This document shows positions 57,636 through 64,000 of a DNA stretch of 64,000 nucleotides, in pieces. Under the pieces are notes generated by a model. That model searched no databases, was not told the DNA's origin, and saw only the letters and a program-made list of their open reading frames with translations. The stretch is from JAUSFM01 sp964343705 (GTDB lineage: Archaea > Nanobdellota > Nanobdellia > Woesearchaeales > UBA12501), in contig CAYFJX010000003.1 of the NCBI GenBank assembly GCA_964343705.1, positions 1-64,000 on the forward strand, read 5' to 3'. Each line of letters opens with the position of its first letter. Positions within the stretch are counted from its first letter, which is position 1. The position numbers were made by a program, and so were the translations under genes.

Positions 57636-58332
57636 CAAAATAGGAGACGACGACCTCATCATCAGAGGAGAGAAGTTATCAACATTAATAGAAGCAAGCT
57701 CATTTACAGACGCAGCATTCTTACTATTAAGTAAACGAAAACCAACAGAGGTTGAATCAAAACTATTTGCATCAATGCTCACAGCAGTCATTGATCATGG
57801 CATGGGAACAACAAGCAGCATGACAACACGATTTGTCATGAGCGGCGGCAATACATTAAATGCAGCAGTTGCTGGTGGTGTTCTTTCACTTGGTGATTAC
57901 CATGGTGGCGCAATTGAAAACTGCATGAAACAATTGCAAGAAGCAAGTGAAGATCCTGAAACATTTGTCACTAACATGCTTGAAAACAAAAAGATCATAT
58001 TTGGTTTTGGTCATAAGCACTACAAAGAAGCAGACCCGCGAACGCAACGAATTCTTGCACTCTGTGAAAAATTAGGGTACACTTCAAAATATATTGATAC
58101 TGTTAAAAAAATTGGCGAGCTTATTGAACAAAAAAAGGGAAGAAAACTACCAATCAACATTGATGGTATTATGTCTGCTATACTTTTAGAGATGGGATTT
58201 CAATCCAATGTTGGCAAAGGAATCTTCATAATCGCACGAACACCGGGACTGGTTGCACAAGCACTTGAAGAAAAAGAAACAGAAAAACCAGTGCGACGTG
58301 TTTCAGAGAGTGAAATTGAATTCTTGGGTTAA
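57613..58332 (+). CDS. citryl-CoA lyase (citrate-synthase-fold) subunit
   Basis: 239 residues, matching only the small citrate-synthase domain that ends AclA. Active-site features: His in AVIDHGMGTT, FGFGHKHYKEADPR and Asp in PINIDGIM. It would split citryl-CoA to acetyl-CoA and oxaloacetate. Being separate, it resembles the Ccl enzyme of Hydrogenobacter rather than fused ATP-citrate lyase, but gene order and coupling tie the three together. Confidence 0.87.
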   Translation: MQFKTAISKIGDDDLIIRGEKLSTLIEASSFTDAAFLLLSKRKPTEVESKLFASMLTAVIDHGMGTTSSMTTRFVMSGGNTLNAAVAGGVLSLGDYHGGAIENCMKQLQEASEDPETFVTNMLENKKIIFGFGHKHYKEADPRTQRILALCEKLGYTSKYIDTVKKIGELIEQKKGRKLPINIDGIMSAILLEMGFQSNVGKGIFIIARTPGLVAQALEEKETEKPVRRVSESEIEFLG

Positions 58333-58562
58333 GGCTCGATTGGTTGTAGTTGTTTTGGCAATTTTTTAAGCCCAGCTTTAAGATAACAACGGGTTGCTTG
58401 GATTAATACTTCTCTAAATCTTTCCATGGCATGCGCATCATAATCAGGACTAGGTAATGATCTGTAAACCTGCTTTTTTGGTAACCAATGTTTAATCGCT
58501 TCAGTCTGATTGCATTCTTCTGAGATTATATGTTCATACGCTGTGTTTGTTTCAGGAAACAT
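58329..58562 (-). CDS. small hypothetical protein, 77 aa
   Basis: MFPETNTAYEHIISEECNQ then helices ERFREVLIQATRCYLKAGLKK. The ATG at 58562 is 25 bases from a TATA-like GTTATAGTAT, unlike the GTG at 58571. It overlaps the start of the plus-strand TrmB-like fragment head to head by two bases. No family recognised. Confidence 0.45.
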   Translation of the reverse strand: MFPETNTAYEHIISEECNQTEAIKHWLPKKQVYRSLPSPDYDAHAMERFREVLIQATRCYLKAGLKKLPKQLQPIEP

Positions 58563-58866
58563 GGCTGACACAATGGGGCTATACTATAACATCTTCCAAA
58601 AGATCAAACGAAAAAAGAAAATTAAAACATCGGTACTCTATGATGAATCATTTAGAAAACGTAAAGATGTTACCTCGATTACTTACTACAAAATTCGTTT
58701 TTATCCATTGACTAACTTTCCAACAGATACATGGATGTATAACGACAAAGTTCTTATTGTGACTTACAGTGCAAAACCTCCTATTGCAATTCTGATAACA
58801 AGCAAAGAAACAGCAAAATCATATAAGAAACTCTTCCAAGGATTTTGGAAGAATGCTAAAAAGTAA
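58561..58866 (+). CDS. TrmB effector-domain-only protein (HTH missing)
   Basis: 101 residues that match only the C-terminal part of TrmB regulators: KTSVLYDESFRKRKDV, NDKVLIVTYSAKPPIAILIT and SYKKLFQGFWKNAKK. The DNA-binding half is absent upstream. It may be a remnant or a stand-alone ligand-binding domain. TATA-like GATTATATG lies about 30 bases before the ATG at 58561, so it could still be expressed. Confidence 0.55.
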   Translation: MADTMGLYYNIFQKIKRKKKIKTSVLYDESFRKRKDVTSITYYKIRFYPLTNFPTDTWMYNDKVLIVTYSAKPPIAILITSKETAKSYKKLFQGFWKNAKK

Positions 58867-58867
58867 T

Positions 58868-59200
58868 TTACGCAGTTACGAGAATTTCTTTTTTCTTTTC
58901 AGCTTCTTTTTCTAAAGCTTCCTCAATTAGCACTTTTTCTAATTCTAATAATTTTCGTGTGATCATATTTTTGGTATTCAAAGTGTATAGTTTTGTTTTC
59001 CCAAACTGTCTTGTCACCTTGACAATATTGTGACGCTCTAGTTCCTTCCAGTAGTTAAACAATGAGGCCCGAGAGATGCCTGCACCTTCAGATATATCTT
59101 TTTTAGTGAAATCCATACCTTTGTTTTCTATCAAAAAGTCAATTATTCTAAAAAAGGGCATTTCTCCAGTTAGCCGTAGCAAGAGTGATTTTTCTTTCAT
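58868..59200 (-). CDS. winged-helix regulator, 110 aa
   Basis: A winged helix spans about residues 15-70 (FTKKDISEGAGISRASLFNYWKELERHNIVKVTR), followed by a coiled-coil tail rich in Glu/Lys for dimerization. Divergent from the 88-aa gene, with AT-rich sequence between. Targets unknown. Confidence 0.75.
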   Translation of the reverse strand: MKEKSLLLRLTGEMPFFRIIDFLIENKGMDFTKKDISEGAGISRASLFNYWKELERHNIVKVTRQFGKTKLYTLNTKNMITRKLLELEKVLIEEALEKEAEKKKEILVTA

Positions 59201-59265
59201 AGTGGCTTATAAAAACAGAAAAATATATAAATCTTTCCTTTCAAAGTATATTTTGGTGGACTTTT

Positions 59266-59532
59266 ATGTGGTCTGATGATGAAATCAAAGGGAAAATCTT
59301 ACATAAATTATCACGTTTAGGCAAATTTAAGCATAGTCATACTTCGATTGATAATCTTCATAAAGGGTTTCCAAAAGAGCTAAGAGGTCAGATCAAAGAT
59401 TATGTAAAAGAATTGATAAAAGAAGGACTTTTGTATGCTAAACCAACAAGCTATGGGAGGGAAGTCTCTATTAATACTGAAAAGAAAGAGAAAATTATGT
59501 ATTACATAGGTGAGTTTATGGAGATGGAGTGA
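59266..59532 (+). CDS. winged-helix-like small protein, 88 aa
   Basis: MWSDDEIKGKILHKLSRLGK; helix-turn-helix-like segments followed by a wing (GLLYAKPTSYGREVSINT). A GGTGG ribosome site precedes the ATG. Similar to short archaeal wHTH proteins; DNA or RNA binding is possible. Confidence 0.6.
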   Translation: MWSDDEIKGKILHKLSRLGKFKHSHTSIDNLHKGFPKELRGQIKDYVKELIKEGLLYAKPTSYGREVSINTEKKEKIMYYIGEFMEME

Positions 59533-59533
59533 T

Positions 59534-60109
59534 TTAGATTCTTTTTATTACACCGCTAACAAAAACAAGCTTCTTATCATTGCAGTGATGATTCACATAC
59601 TGTACAAACTTTTGTGTCTTGTCTTTACGCTCAACAATCACCAACATGTTGCCGCCAATCTGTGTCTTGGTGTATTCACCACTGCCGTCAACAAAAACAA
59701 CATTGCCTCCCCAAGCATCGTTCCATTCATCAGTCAAACCAATAAACACGTCAATGCCTGGTTCTTCCACATGTTCGTCGTGAAGTATGGTGTAATGCTT
59801 GTGACCAAACGACTGGATGTGTGCAGTAACTGCTTGTATATCTCTTCCCAGAATTTTTGACACAAAGCCTAAGAATTCCTGCGAACCAAGAAACGCTTGT
59901 AGTTTTTTTCCAGCTTCAGCTTTTTCAAAGCAGTGATCAATGGGGTGTTTTTCAAGCTTAAAGATCATTATTTCTTTTTGCAATTGCTCATAAAAATCTT
60001 TATCTAGAAATGAATGTAGCACCACGCTCGGCACGTCCTTGTTCTGTTTAAACATTTCCTGGATCTTGGCAATGTTTTCCTCTTTGAGGTATGCTTTATT
60101 CATTGCCAT
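59534..60109 (-). CDS. 2OG-Fe(II) oxygenase-like protein, second of tandem pair
   Basis: 191 residues, double-stranded beta-helix. Metal motif candidate HYTILHDEH, then GGNVVFVDGSG, a distal His in YVNHHCNDKKLVFVSG and a Lys in place of the usual Arg for oxoglutarate. The ATG at 60109 has GGAGG eight bases upstream, within the preceding gene, and overlaps its end. Similar in layout to its upstream neighbour; catalytic competence is less certain. Confidence 0.65.
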   Translation of the reverse strand: MAMNKAYLKEENIAKIQEMFKQNKDVPSVVLHSFLDKDFYEQLQKEIMIFKLEKHPIDHCFEKAEAGKKLQAFLGSQEFLGFVSKILGRDIQAVTAHIQSFGHKHYTILHDEHVEEPGIDVFIGLTDEWNDAWGGNVVFVDGSGEYTKTQIGGNMLVIVERKDKTQKFVQYVNHHCNDKKLVFVSGVIKRI

Positions 60110-60713
60110 GGAACCATCCTCCAATTGCAATACGTTGCACATCATCAACTACTTCTTCAACTTCATGGAATGAAACAGGTGATACTTCAAAAAATGCAAA
60201 GGTGTTAAACTGCGGCACTATCTTTTTTGCAACCTCGTCAGGCAGACTGTCTTTCTGATTAAACAAGTTCAAACTACCTCCTTGTTGTTCGTCCATATTT
60301 GACAAGTACACTAGGAATGCAATCTTTCTTGAATCAAGCTGGTCATCATGGCACAACAGAAAGTCTGTGTCTTGATACAATGAACCATGGAGGTCAATAA
60401 CACCACGCTTAAATTGTAAACCAGTAAGTTGTTCCATGTATGAAACAAATTCTTCAGAGCAGAGAAATGAACGAAACTCTTGTAACACTGTATTGTCAGT
60501 GCTTGCAAAATCATTAGTCTGCATAAACTTAAACAAGTCAGCCTCTTTCTCAATAAAGCCTTCGTCATTCAATGCCTTCAAAACTGCAACAAGTTTCTGA
60601 GGATTAAAAAAGTCAAGCAGTTCAATGTGGGGGAATGGCTGGTTCTCGGTGAAAGTCTGTCTAAGCTCGCTAGGATCTAAGTACTTTTCATTGAGCCATT
60701 GTTTGAGTGTCAT
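60096..60713 (-). CDS. 2OG-Fe(II) oxygenase, Tpa1/OGFOD1-like, first of tandem pair
   Basis: 205 residues. LLCHDDQLDSRKIAFLVYLS holds the HxD metal motif; GGSLNLFN, the distal His in VSFHEVEEV and the Arg in RIAIGGWFHG complete the site. This set resembles the catalytic domain of Tpa1/OGFOD1 (ribosomal protein prolyl hydroxylase). The ATG at 60713 is about 25 bases from a TATA box and is preferred to 60758. Confidence 0.78.
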   Translation of the reverse strand: MTLKQWLNEKYLDPSELRQTFTENQPFPHIELLDFFNPQKLVAVLKALNDEGFIEKEADLFKFMQTNDFASTDNTVLQEFRSFLCSEEFVSYMEQLTGLQFKRGVIDLHGSLYQDTDFLLCHDDQLDSRKIAFLVYLSNMDEQQGGSLNLFNQKDSLPDEVAKKIVPQFNTFAFFEVSPVSFHEVEEVVDDVQRIAIGGWFHGNE

Positions 60714-60922
60714 GGTGCAGGGGTGAAGATATCTGCTTAAAAAGCTTTGTGAGGTCATATCTTGCCTGTTTTACCTTGTTTTGGTATGCCTTCATATATG
60801 GAACAAGTGTTCCATTTTATTGTTTTTTATAGATTTAAATGGTACAACAGAGCCTAAAAGTGCACAATATGCTTAATAATTCTTACTCCTTACCTATGTC
60901 TAACAAAGTGGAGGAGATAAAA

Positions 60923-61090
60923 ATGAAACCAACAGCAAATGATATTGTTCGATTTATGAAATACAAATGGGATAGCTTAAACATTGGTAATGTTGCAGCA
61001 ACCTATTTGCATGCAATGGCTGCTGACTATGAAACTCGAAGAAGAATAGTTGGTGTAAGCCAGATACTTAAAGGATGCATTCTTTTCTAA
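60923..61090 (+). CDS. small hypothetical protein, 55 aa
   Basis: MKPTANDIVRFMKYKWDSLN and a second helix RRRIVGVSQILKG. A GGAGGAGAT ribosome site lies just before this ATG, so it is preferred to earlier in-frame codons. TATA-like GATTTAAATGG at about 60832 would give a 60-base leader. No family recognised. Confidence 0.45.
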   Translation: MKPTANDIVRFMKYKWDSLNIGNVAATYLHAMAADYETRRRIVGVSQILKGCILF

Positions 61091-61125
61091 AACCAAAACC
61101 TTTATATGTAACAAATATCTATTAG

Positions 61126-61410
61126 GTGATAAAGATATCAATTGATGATTGGTTCCGAGAAGCTCTTGGGCAGGACTTGTATTGGGAAGGAAAGCTCTTA
61201 GTTTTTACATGGCACTACAAAGTAGAATTAGAACAATTGAATAAACCACTTGAGTTTACTTTAGAAGTCCTTGAAAAAGGAAAGCATCTTTTGGTATCAA
61301 AACGACAAAATAAATACAATGTGTTATATGCTTATAAAGGGAAACACCTTTGTCTTTCATATGTAGAGCATGAAAATATAATCCTTATCCACATAAAACC
61401 AAAAAAATGA
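61126..61410 (+). CDS. small protein, 94 aa, candidate toxin
   Basis: Starts at GTG, 25 bases from a clear TATA box (CTTTATATG, 61099), so leaderless. Basic, with beta-type content: KLLVFTWHYKVELE, HLLVSKRQNKYNVLYAYKG. The stop overlaps the next gene as ATGA. The downstream Zn-ribbon plus AbrB-like protein suggests a toxin-antitoxin pair of MqsRA-like logic; no toxin family recognised. Confidence 0.5.
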   Translation: MIKISIDDWFREALGQDLYWEGKLLVFTWHYKVELEQLNKPLEFTLEVLEKGKHLLVSKRQNKYNVLYAYKGKHLCLSYVEHENIILIHIKPKK

Positions 61411-61736
61411 AACCCTTTATGAAAACCTGCTACAAATGTAAGGAGAAATTAAAAGTTGCAACTATAATTAGGGAAGGAATTAAACTCAATTGTATGCGTT
61501 GCTCAAAATGTGGTGAAGAATATTTTACTTCAACCGAGCTTATCAAATTTGATATCTTAACTGGTAGAAGAACACTTGTGCGAAAATTTGGAAGTTTAGG
61601 TGACTCTACAATTATGCGTATTCCACCCAAGATTCTCAAAGACTATAAAATAAAACCAGGTGATTTTGGTGTTTTTGAAGAAAGACCTGAGGGAATTCTT
61701 ATTAAGCCTATTTCTGCAAAAGAGTTGAAAGCATAA
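61407..61736 (+). CDS. zinc-ribbon plus AbrB-like protein, candidate antitoxin
   Basis: 109 residues. CYKCKEKL and CMRCSKCGEEYF give two CxxC knuckles (about 8-11 and 29-35), followed by an AbrB-type swapped hairpin (GDSTIMRIPPKILKDYKIKPGD). MqsA antitoxins pair a Zn domain with a DNA-binding one, but there the latter is an HTH. Coupled to the 94-aa gene. AbrB DNA binding may autoregulate the pair. Confidence 0.7.
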   Translation: MKPFMKTCYKCKEKLKVATIIREGIKLNCMRCSKCGEEYFTSTELIKFDILTGRRTLVRKFGSLGDSTIMRIPPKILKDYKIKPGDFGVFEERPEGILIKPISAKELKA

Positions 61737-61769
61737 AGTTTTTTAAACCAACAACTATTTCTTTACACA

Positions 61770-62714
61770 ATGCACACAAAATCAGACTTTCCAAAACTTA
61801 AGAACAAAGCAGTGCTCAGTCCCATGGCTGGCGTGACTGACGTAGCTTTCAGAGCACTCTCAAAAAAGTATGGTGCTGCTCTGACCTACACTGAGTTTAT
61901 CAACAGCACTGGTTTAGTTCGTGGCAATGGAAACACAAGTAAGATGCTACAAACTGATCCTATTGAAAAGCCTGTTGCAGTGCAATTGTTTGGGAACAAT
62001 GTTGATGACGTTGTTGAAGCAGCACGGCAGATGGAAGATCGGTTTGACATTATTGATGTGAATTGTGGCTGTCCAGCATGGAAGGTAATACAAACAGGTG
62101 CAGGGAGTGCCATGCTTAATGACCCTGATAAGATTTCTACATTTATTAACAGACTTGCATCTGCAGTTTCAAAGCCAGTCACTATCAAAATCAGAAGTGG
62201 GATTGATCACAAAACCATCAATGCAGTTGAAGTTGCTAAAGTAGCAGAAGACGCAGGCGCAGCAGCCCTAGCCATCCATGGGCGTACACAAAAACAAGCA
62301 TACCAAGGACAAGCAGACTGGGATATTATCAAACAAGTTAAAGAAGCAATCAACATCCCAGTGATTGGCAATGGTGATGTGTTTACACCTGAAACATTTA
62401 AGCAGCGTCTTGAAGAATCAGGAGTTGATTTTATTATGATTGCACGAGGTGCTATTGGCAACCCGTATGTGTTCACACAAATCAATGACTTTGTAGAAAC
62501 AGGCTCGTATCAGCAACCAGAAAAGTTCAAACTCTTTTTTGAATACCTCGAGCTAGCTAAAAATTACAACATTGACTTCACTGTTATTAAAACACACGCG
62601 CTGTATTTTACAAAGGGTCTTGAAGGTGGCTCTGTTCTCCGACGAAAGATTAGTGAGTGTAAGACTATCCCTGAGCTTGAGGACGTGTTGTCATCCCTGG
62701 TCAAGATTCATTAG
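61770..62714 (+). CDS. dus: tRNA-dihydrouridine synthase
   Basis: 314 residues. AVLSPMAGVTDVAFR, YTEFINSTGLVRG, DVNCGCPAWKV (catalytic Cys), IKIRSG, IHGRTQKQAYQG and IGNGDVF plus RGAIGNPY cover the FMN barrel of the Dus family. It reduces uridines in the tRNA D loop. A TATA-like TTTTAAACC at 61740 gives a leaderless start. Confidence 0.94.
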   Translation: MHTKSDFPKLKNKAVLSPMAGVTDVAFRALSKKYGAALTYTEFINSTGLVRGNGNTSKMLQTDPIEKPVAVQLFGNNVDDVVEAARQMEDRFDIIDVNCGCPAWKVIQTGAGSAMLNDPDKISTFINRLASAVSKPVTIKIRSGIDHKTINAVEVAKVAEDAGAAALAIHGRTQKQAYQGQADWDIIKQVKEAINIPVIGNGDVFTPETFKQRLEESGVDFIMIARGAIGNPYVFTQINDFVETGSYQQPEKFKLFFEYLELAKNYNIDFTVIKTHALYFTKGLEGGSVLRRKISECKTIPELEDVLSSLVKIH

Positions 62715-62796
62715 CAACTATTGCGTAAAGCATTCTGTTAAGTCCAATACCACTACATCCACTCCAAAGTTCTTCTCCATTAGATCCATTAATTGA
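62708..62796 (-). pseudogene. C-terminal remnant of a class II aminoacyl-tRNA-synthetase-like gene
   Basis: Read on the minus strand: INGSNGEELWSGCSGIGLNR then MLYAIVANES and a stop. The string WSGCSGIGLNR resembles the motif 3 region at the end of class II synthetases (SerRS-type, G-x-GLER). No start and only about 30 codons remain. It overlaps the dus stop by seven bases and abuts a TrmB remnant. Confidence 0.55.
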
Positions 62797-62884
62797 AAAC
62801 CCCTATGCTTTTTTAATAGAGGACAAAGTTGTTGCTGATGGGTATCGTAAACATTTTAAAGCACTTTGGAATCTAGCGCAGTAG
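62789..62884 (+). pseudogene. C-terminal remnant of a TrmB-family gene
   Basis: Reads NPYAFLIEDKVVADGYRKHF then KALWNLAQ and TAG, the last 30 codons of a TrmB effector domain. Nothing upstream continues it. A third TrmB trace in this window, besides the intact gene at 9367 and the domain-only gene at 58561. Confidence 0.65.
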
Positions 62885-62924
62885 ACCCACAATCCTTAAA
62901 AAGCAACCGCTAGTCACGCCTTCT

Positions 62925-63563
62925 ATGAATAAGATCCTTCCATGGCTTGGCCTTTGTACGATTCTCTTAGTTGGTGTTGCCATGGCGTTGCTTAGTCTTG
63001 GATCGCAAGATCGTCACACAATACAACCGCAAAAACATATTGTTGTACTTGCGCCTGAGCAAGAGCCACTGCCTTCACCTCCGAAACTCCCCCATAATAT
63101 TGTATATCCTCTTACTGTTTCTTCTCCTGGTATTCTTTCTCCCTTACAACTGTGGCAAAACAAAGAACATCTTCTTGAAAAACAAATCATTGTTGAAGGT
63201 ACAGTCGGAATGTTTGGGAACTGTACTAAAAATGTTTGTGAACCAGGAAACCAGTGCTGTAACACTTGTAGCGGCGGACCAAAAATTATTGTTAAAGATC
63301 ACACAAGTCAGTATGGGATTCCAATGAAAGGCTTTCTTTTCAAAGGACAAGCATATACTCCCAAGTTTAATGGTATTTACTTGGGCAAAAATATTACTTG
63401 TGCAGGAAATGAGTGTACACCAAATTGTTATCCTTTTACCTATGGCAAAAACTACCGTATAACAGGTGTGGTAAAAGCACAACCTCGACTTGTAGAGAAA
63501 GAATATTATTTATTTCTTAGGAAATTTGAGCCACTTAAACATCAACACCATGATGGCTACTGA
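62925..63563 (+). CDS. secreted/membrane-anchored Cys-rich protein with OB-like domain
   Basis: 212 residues: an N-terminal membrane anchor or signal (WLGLCTILLVGVAMALLSLG), a Pro-rich linker, then a beta-rich domain with LLEKQIIVEGTVGMFGNC and NYRITGVVKAQPRLVEKEYYLF, an OB-fold-like pattern. Seven or more Cys (CEPGNQCCNTCSGG, CAGNECTPNC) probably form disulfides or bind metal outside the cell. TATA-like CCTTAAAAAGC precedes the start by about 30 bases. Confidence 0.6.
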   Translation: MNKILPWLGLCTILLVGVAMALLSLGSQDRHTIQPQKHIVVLAPEQEPLPSPPKLPHNIVYPLTVSSPGILSPLQLWQNKEHLLEKQIIVEGTVGMFGNCTKNVCEPGNQCCNTCSGGPKIIVKDHTSQYGIPMKGFLFKGQAYTPKFNGIYLGKNITCAGNECTPNCYPFTYGKNYRITGVVKAQPRLVEKEYYLFLRKFEPLKHQHHDGY

Positions 63564-64000
63564 TCTTCATACCAGCCTGGCTGATTTTAATAAACTCTGC
63601 TTTGTACTTTAACTCTTGCAAGGTCTTTGCTCCAACATAACTCATCCCACTTCGCAAGCCACCCATGAGTTGGTTAATAATGTCGGCAACCTCGCCAACA
63701 TAGGGCACAGTTGCTTCAACACCCTCTGGAATAATGTCTGTTATCTTTTTTACTTCTAACACTTTGTTGTATAGCTTTTTCTGTTTAATATTAACATCAA
63801 ATGATGATGATCCACGATACACTTTTACTTTTCTTCCACTCTTCATTTTAACAACACCTGGACTTTCTGCAGTGCCAGAAAACATTCTGCCAATCATTAC
63901 AGTGTCTGCACCCGCAGCAAGGGCTTTAGTGAGGTCTCCTCCTGATTTAATACCGCCATCAGCAATCACTGGGATGCCATGCTTGCTTGCAACACTAACA
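63535..64000 (-). CDS. guaB: IMP dehydrogenase, C-terminal part (runs off the window)
   Basis: The visible 155 codons hold IPVIADGGIKSGGDLTKALAAGADTVMIGRMFSGT (phosphate-binding loop), then GSSSFD, VEATVPYVGEVADIINQLMGGLRSGMSYVGAKTLQEL. The catalytic Cys loop lies beyond 64000. It oxidises IMP to XMP for GMP synthesis. Overlaps the end of the Cys-rich gene by 29 bases tail to tail. Confidence 0.92.
   Translation of the reverse strand, partial: VSVASKHGIPVIADGGIKSGGDLTKALAAGADTVMIGRMFSGTAESPGVVKMKSGRKVKVYRGSSSFDVNIKQKKLYNKVLEVKKITDIIPEGVEATVPYVGEVADIINQLMGGLRSGMSYVGAKTLQELKYKAEFIKISQAGMKISSHHGVDV

Noticed and set aside
1..64000. CRISPR array, rRNA or transposase
   Set aside because: No regularly spaced repeats, no rRNA-like sequence and no transposase motifs were seen on either strand.

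Overview
The window is archaeal. Many genes have a TATA-like box about 25 bases before the start codon and no leader. It carries TrmB-family regulators, a two-cluster TYW1/Taw1 wyosine enzyme, an intein-containing SufB, BHB-type tRNA introns, and PIN, RelE and Fic toxin-type genes. Moderate AT content, dense overlapping genes and many lineage-specific hypotheticals suggest a DPANN archaeon of the Woesearchaeota/Pacearchaeota kind. That placement is inference; no rRNA is present.

Layout. 0-2.4 kb: a Fur-family regulator with its own palindrome, a small gene, a structured RNA element, a lipoprotein MsrA, a RelE-type toxin/antitoxin pair and a gene remnant. 2.4-8 kb: a complete branched-chain amino-acid-type ABC importer with two binding lipoproteins. 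8.5-10.9 kb: a stray copy of the sufC 3' end, RHH and PIN genes, and a TrmB regulator divergent from an isochorismatase-fold hydrolase. 10.9-17.4 kb: sufB(intein)-sufD-sufS-nitroreductase-sufU-sufC in one minus-strand operon. 17.4-31.5 kb: hypotheticals, a transketolase, a divergent GAPDH-like protein, a UPF0173 hydrolase, a PD-(D/E)XK nuclease, HD and Fic proteins, and two tandem paralogues of unknown family. 31.5-37.6 kb: an HTH regulator, TYW1, and a five-gene operon with a membrane-anchored Ser/Thr kinase and a degenerate LytM/M23 protein. 37.7-40.8 kb: small TA genes and a folate operon (folK, folB, folP) led by a CADD-like heme-oxygenase-fold gene, a likely source of p-aminobenzoate. 40.9-50.7 kb: endonuclease V, 2Fe-2S protein, VIT1 transporter, VapBC, a double Lrp regulator, structured RNAs, an SD-led micro-operon with an HEFLH protein, dCTP deaminase and DoxX. 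50.7-55.3 kb: a long helical repeat protein, a thioredoxin-fold protein, a methyltransferase broken by TAG, and a cluster of two intron-bearing tRNAs each preceded by a partial tRNA copy. 55.4-58.3 kb: a three-gene ATP-citrate lyase. 58.3-64 kb: small regulators, two tandem 2OG-Fe(II) oxygenases, a candidate TA pair, Dus, two gene remnants, a secreted Cys-rich protein and the 3' part of guaB.

Functional links. TYW1 acts on G37 of tRNA-Phe, and one tRNA here has a GAA anticodon with G37. The folate genes and the CADD-like gene form one operon. ATP-citrate lyase would yield acetyl-CoA from citrate. SUF supplies the Fe-S clusters needed by TYW1 and the ferredoxin-like protein. Function calls rest on motifs and family knowledge, without database searches.
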